NCBI GenBank assembly: GCA_002077065.1
Contig: NAJO01000145.1
Span: 1-11,427, forward strand
Length of the DNA: 11,427 nucleotides
DNA from: Cryoendolithus antarcticus
Taxonomy: Eukaryota > Ascomycota > Dothideomycetes > Cladosporiales > Cladosporiaceae
Reading direction: 5' to 3'
Part shown: positions 8,756-11,427 of the stretch, in pieces
How positions within the stretch are numbered: the first letter of the stretch is position 1
Layout: each line of letters begins with the position of its first letter
Position numbers and translations under genes: made by a program
The notes under the pieces: generated by a model
Told to the model about the DNA's origin: nothing
What the model saw: only the letters and a program-made list of their open reading frames with translations
Database searches by the model: none

Positions 8756-9205
8756 CACTACCATGTAAAGTTGTGGAAGCGAAAGAACTCTGCCACAAGC
8801 ACTGCATCATTCTCACTTATGCCCAATCATACGATAGTCCATAGCCATGAACTGCAGTCGAAAAGAGAGTGAAGGGTTGGTCGCGAATTACCATCCCTCA
8901 TCATGCTGTTTGATCTTCCCCGGCGCCATGATTACTCGGCGTTGTAAACAGTACTCTTCTTCATATCAGCATACATTTAATAAGGAGTGGGGTTAATCTG
9001 AATGTGCCAGCGCAAAATTCATGACGTGTAAGCTTAGGTAGTGTTACGCAATAGCAGACGATCATGACTCCATTCGGCAAGATCACTTGCTAACCGTCTC
9101 GGCTTAACACTCCTTACGCTGCGCAGGCCCAAGATGTGCTTCCGTAACTTTCCTGCTCCTTGTTATTGCTGACCTTCAGTACGGCGGTGGCGAGTTGTAG
9201 TCGAT

Positions 9206-10936
9206 ATGCGTGTGCTTTCCACAAATTCGTGGCCGCGCAGTGGGTTGGGCAAGATACTGCTTACGGCGCTCGTGGTGGTGCTGTTCATGGTGGTCTCGAG
9301 GCATTATATACCTTCTGTCCACGATTCCGCTGAACAAGTCGTCTCGAAATACGCCCCGGAACTCCATATCGAGCGGCCGCGACCATCGAGGGTACCGTTC
9401 GAGGAAGTTCTGCACGATGCGCCTGAGAAACAAATACTGACCCACAGTCCTTCCGCGCCTCCCCCAATACCTACGTCAAGCTCGAAGCTTTCCTTACGAG
9501 GATGTCCAGTGATACCGAACTCGGACGACTACCTCATTTCCATGAAGACGGGCGCTACTGAGCTCTTTGCCAAGCTACCGGAACAGTTGCTCACGTCGCT
9601 ACGATGCGTACCTAACTACATGATTTTCTCCGACATTGAGCAAGAAATGGGCGACTACCATATCTATTCATCTCTTGAAGATGTCAGCGACAAGTACAAG
9701 TACAGCCATCGCGACTTCGACTTTTATCGCCGTCTTTTGGATCTCGCGGCAAAGGGGCAAGATCTCAGTCTCATGAAGATCACGAAGCAAGCTGCCGGCT
9801 CAGCATGGGATCTCGATAAGTGGAAGTTCCTGCCCATCACGCACAAAGTCTATACCGAGCAGCCGAATGTGAAATGGTACATCTTTCTCGAAGCGGATTC
9901 ATACATGGCCTGGACGAACGTTCTCGAGCTCCTATCTCTGTACGATCCAGACGAACCATGGTACCTAGGCTCTACGCACTTCTTCGGCGATGTGGCGTTC
10001 GCCCACGGCGGGATGGGCTATTTCATCTCGAATCGTGCTATGAGGGATTTGCATAGGATCTATGATGGCAAACATATCAATGAGTGGGAGAAGCGCATCT
10101 CAGAAGGCTGCTGTGGCGATGTCGAGCTGGCTGCGATTTTGTCTGAAGCTGGCGTGAATATTACGAGTGTGCCTGGTCTGTATGGCGAGTCTATCACTTG
10201 GTTTGAGTGGGATCAGGGGAGATGGTGCGAACCAGCGCTATCGTGGCATCATGTGGGATCGCATGATGTTGAGGCGCTGTGGCAGTTTGAGTCCAAGCTT
10301 TTGACGCAGGAGGTCAGTCATTATGTTTATAAGGATTTGTTTCACAAGCTTGTTGAGCCGCATCTAGCTCACACTCGGGAAGATTGGGATAATATGTCTC
10401 GAGACCGTATCATGACTGGGTCGAGTGGGTTACATCCGGACGAGGGACGAAGGTACAAGCTCAAAACAAGCGTAGGAGATATGGACGAAGAAGAGCAAGA
10501 AGATGCTTTGCGCGACCTCGGTGACGAAGAAAAGGAGCTTGCCCTAGATGAAGGCTTCTACATGAAGAAGATGCGCTGGGGCGAGCTTTCCGAGTCCGAG
10601 CAGGAAGATGCGTGGAATGAACTCTCTGATCTTGAGAAAGAGGCTCATACATCCCTCGGTGCTTGCAAAGCCGCATGCGAGGATTGGGACGAGTGCATAC
10701 AATTCTTTTATATGACTGATCGATGCCATTTGCATCGCACTGTCAGGCTTGGGCACTATATGCACGCCAGTGCAGGATCTGAGGACGGCGACGACGACGA
10801 GGAGCCAGTCAGGACGACTTCGGGATGGATGATGGATCGTGTTCGCGATCTCAAGGATAGAGTGGGTACTTGTAAGAGTGTGCCGGAGTGGATGAAGGAG
10901 TATGCTGAGAACGAATTGACGAAGCATGATGAGTGA
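9206..10936 (+). CDS. Glycosyltransferase family 31-like type II membrane protein
   Basis: This is an intact, intronless 576-residue protein. A short basic N-terminus leads into one hydrophobic segment (residues 16-33), the signal anchor of a type II Golgi enzyme, then a proline-rich stem (about 50-95). The catalytic domain spans about 100-385. 'WYIFLEADSY' (E229-A-D231) is the DxD-type metal/nucleotide-sugar motif. 'FAHGGMGYFIS' (265-275) matches the conserved acceptor-side loop of fungal GT31 enzymes. 'CCGDVELA' (302-309) supplies the expected acidic residue, and 'SWHHV' (346-350) the late histidine of the fold. The family transfers a sugar from a nucleotide donor to glycans; the sugar and acceptor here are unknown. 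After the catalytic domain come two copies of an acidic helical repeat (427-446 and 462-481) and a PAN/apple-like tail (C487, C491, C497, C507). NxS/T sites are at 318 and 396. The ATG at 9206 has G at -3, and no alternative gives the membrane anchor. A CTGAC...TTCAG pair just upstream (9169-9180) could end a 5'-UTR intron. Confidence 0.9.
   Translation: MRVLSTNSWPRSGLGKILLTALVVVLFMVVSRHYIPSVHDSAEQVVSKYAPELHIERPRPSRVPFEEVLHDAPEKQILTHSPSAPPPIPTSSSKLSLRGCPVIPNSDDYLISMKTGATELFAKLPEQLLTSLRCVPNYMIFSDIEQEMGDYHIYSSLEDVSDKYKYSHRDFDFYRRLLDLAAKGQDLSLMKITKQAAGSAWDLDKWKFLPITHKVYTEQPNVKWYIFLEADSYMAWTNVLELLSLYDPDEPWYLGSTHFFGDVAFAHGGMGYFISNRAMRDLHRIYDGKHINEWEKRISEGCCGDVELAAILSEAGVNITSVPGLYGESITWFEWDQGRWCEPALSWHHVGSHDVEALWQFESKLLTQEVSHYVYKDLFHKLVEPHLAHTREDWDNMSRDRIMTGSSGLHPDEGRRYKLKTSVGDMDEEEQEDALRDLGDEEKELALDEGFYMKKMRWGELSESEQEDAWNELSDLEKEAHTSLGACKAACEDWDECIQFFYMTDRCHLHRTVRLGHYMHASAGSEDGDDDEEPVRTTSGWMMDRVRDLKDRVGTCKSVPEWMKEYAENELTKHDE
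10484..10648 (+). repeat. Acidic helical duplication inside the glycosyltransferase
   Basis: Residues 427-446 and 462-481 align without gaps on a 35-residue offset. They share E-Q-E-D-A, then L, D, E-K-E at the same spacing ('EQEDALRDLGDEEKE' and 'EQEDAWNELSDLEKE'). Both are predicted to be amphipathic and strongly acidic. The segment sits between the catalytic domain and the cysteine-rich tail, so it may act as a spacer or an interaction helix pair. Confidence 0.75.
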
Positions 10937-11010
10937 TTGATACAGCGGTCTTGAAAGGACTTAAGATATACCAGGAACCGGTAGCATATACTTGTAGAGT
11001 TGAGATTGTA
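10937..11010. other. Convergent 74-bp intergenic spacer
   Basis: Only 74 bp separate the TGA of the plus-strand glycosyltransferase from the TAG of the minus-strand edge gene. Both 3' UTRs and both polyadenylation regions must lie in or beyond this spacer, so the transcripts very likely overlap tail to tail. Confidence 0.7.
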
Positions 11011-11427
11011 CTAGCTTTCTGAAATCAATGCTTGCTCCTTGGCCTCAAGCAGGATTTCGCTCCTCGCTTCGTCCACCAGCTGCTGCTCTCGCTCCTCAAA
11101 GACTTTCTATGCCCAGATCAGTACTGAACATGCCCTTTACCACCAACAGCACTCACATTGACAGCAGGTTGTGCAGTGAGCCATGCAACCATCAGCATAC
11201 TCTGCAACGTTCAGCTCGTCGAGAACTCCGCAGCCCTGACTTGATCCTGCCTCCAGCTCAAGAAATTCTTCTGCGGAAAGTTGGCATCTAGATGTAGTTG
11301 CAGGAGCCGAGGATACCTCTCAAGCATAATCATGCTCTCCCGTAGACTCGTGCGGTAGTAGCCCCATGCTCCAAAGACGAAGCCTCCACAAGCACAGATC
11401 AGAAAAGGCAGGGCGGCAGAGCCTGTG
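11011..11427 (-). CDS. 3' part of an uncharacterised membrane-like protein gene
   Basis: The gene enters from the right edge and ends at TAG 11011-11013. The first visible exon (11241-11427) reads a hydrophobic membrane-like segment 'AALPFLICACGGFVFGAWGY', then 'SLRESMIMLERYPRLLQLHL' and 'DANFPQKNFLSWRQDQ'. The next exon (11157-11201) encodes 'SMLMVAWLTAQPAVN'. The last (11011-11106) encodes a charged helix beginning 'KVFEEREQQLVDEARSEI' and ending 'ALISES'. The intron at 11107-11156 is clear. Between the first two exons the frame is continuous but contains TGA at 11211-11213. Either a 39-nt intron (11202-11240) removes it, or the gene has a nonsense codon (from CGA or TGG). I do not recognise the family. 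One membrane span followed by a helical, charged C-terminus is all that can be said. Confidence 0.6.
11107..11156 (-). other. Spliceosomal intron, 50 nt
   Basis: On the minus strand the intron begins GTGAGT, contains the branch site TACTGAT about 16 nt before its end, and finishes CATAG. Removing it joins codon AAT to AAA in phase 0 and opens a charged C-terminal exon that ends in TAG. Retaining it would give early stops. Size and signals are typical of filamentous ascomycetes. Confidence 0.8.
11202..11240 (-). other. Possible 39-nt mini-intron or nonsense-containing exon
   Basis: The segment begins GTCAGG, contains CTGAAC 13 nt before its end and finishes TTGCAG, so its 3' half is an excellent fungal splice signal. 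The donor is non-consensus and 39 nt is shorter than usual fungal introns. Its length is a multiple of three and it contains the in-frame TGA at 11211-11213, so splicing removes exactly the piece that blocks the frame. The alternative is a true nonsense mutation. Confidence 0.35.

Larger units (their letters stand above)
4069..9205. other. Gene-poor 5.1-kb divergent intergenic region
   Basis: This stretch separates the minus-strand broken gene from the plus-strand glycosyltransferase. All six frames are cut by frequent stops. The longest open stretches (about 120 codons, for example 6611-6973 plus strand without a proper start) are within chance expectation. Base composition is moderate apart from one AT-rich block, so it does not look like strongly mutated AT-rich repeat DNA. 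I found no long terminal repeats, terminal inverted repeats, tRNA boxes or tandem repeats by eye. It holds both promoters and perhaps decayed remnants, listed separately. Confidence 0.55.

Noticed and set aside
10925..10936. C-terminal KHDE on the glycosyltransferase as an ER-retention signal
   Set aside because: Retention signals end in HDEL or KDEL. The order here does not match, and the protein is membrane-anchored.

Overview
The window looks like nuclear DNA from a filamentous ascomycete. Three observations support this. A compact spliceosomal intron near the right edge has a GTGAGT donor, a TACTGAT branch site and a CATAG acceptor. A fungal-type family 31 glycosyltransferase carries a C-terminal cysteine-rich, PAN-like tail. 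A long Pro/Ser/Gln-rich protein contains LEA/DUF3659-like motifs. The protein style suggests Dothideomycetes, but that is an inference. No bacterial operon structure, CRISPR array, rRNA or tRNA is visible.

Layout from left to right. Positions 1-787 hold no convincing gene. Positions 788-3978 (minus strand; the frame stays open to 4068) carry one long coding region of about 1,060 codons with consistent low-complexity composition. It is broken by three in-frame nonsense codons (2806-2808, 2407-2409, 2197-2199) and one frameshift near 1320-1335, and reads best as a recently decayed gene or a model damaged by sequence errors. Its N-terminal third is intact and contains paired 'DxxGxVxGxV' motifs. 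Its middle contains degenerate P-x-E-x-x-Y repeats. Positions 4069-9205, about 5.1 kb, contain no gene I can support. Within it are an ACGTG-motif cluster (6230-6263), an AT-rich block (about 8690-8755), and several weak coding-like fragments (an F-box-like stretch at 4788-5063, an HTH-like stretch at 7685-8002, and a possible two-exon gene at 5088-5491).

Positions 9206-10936 (plus strand) encode an intact 576-residue type II membrane glycosyltransferase, the best-supported gene here. Only 74 bp beyond its stop, and convergent with it, is the 3' end of a minus-strand gene (11011-11427, running off the right edge). That gene has one clear 50-nt intron and either a 39-nt mini-intron or an in-frame TGA.

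The genes do not form an obvious pathway. The glycosyltransferase would act in the Golgi lumen. The low-complexity protein and the edge gene, which has a membrane-like segment, are of unknown function. The most notable feature is the pattern of decay: otherwise continuous reading frames interrupted by stops that single transitions explain, in a broad gene-poor setting.
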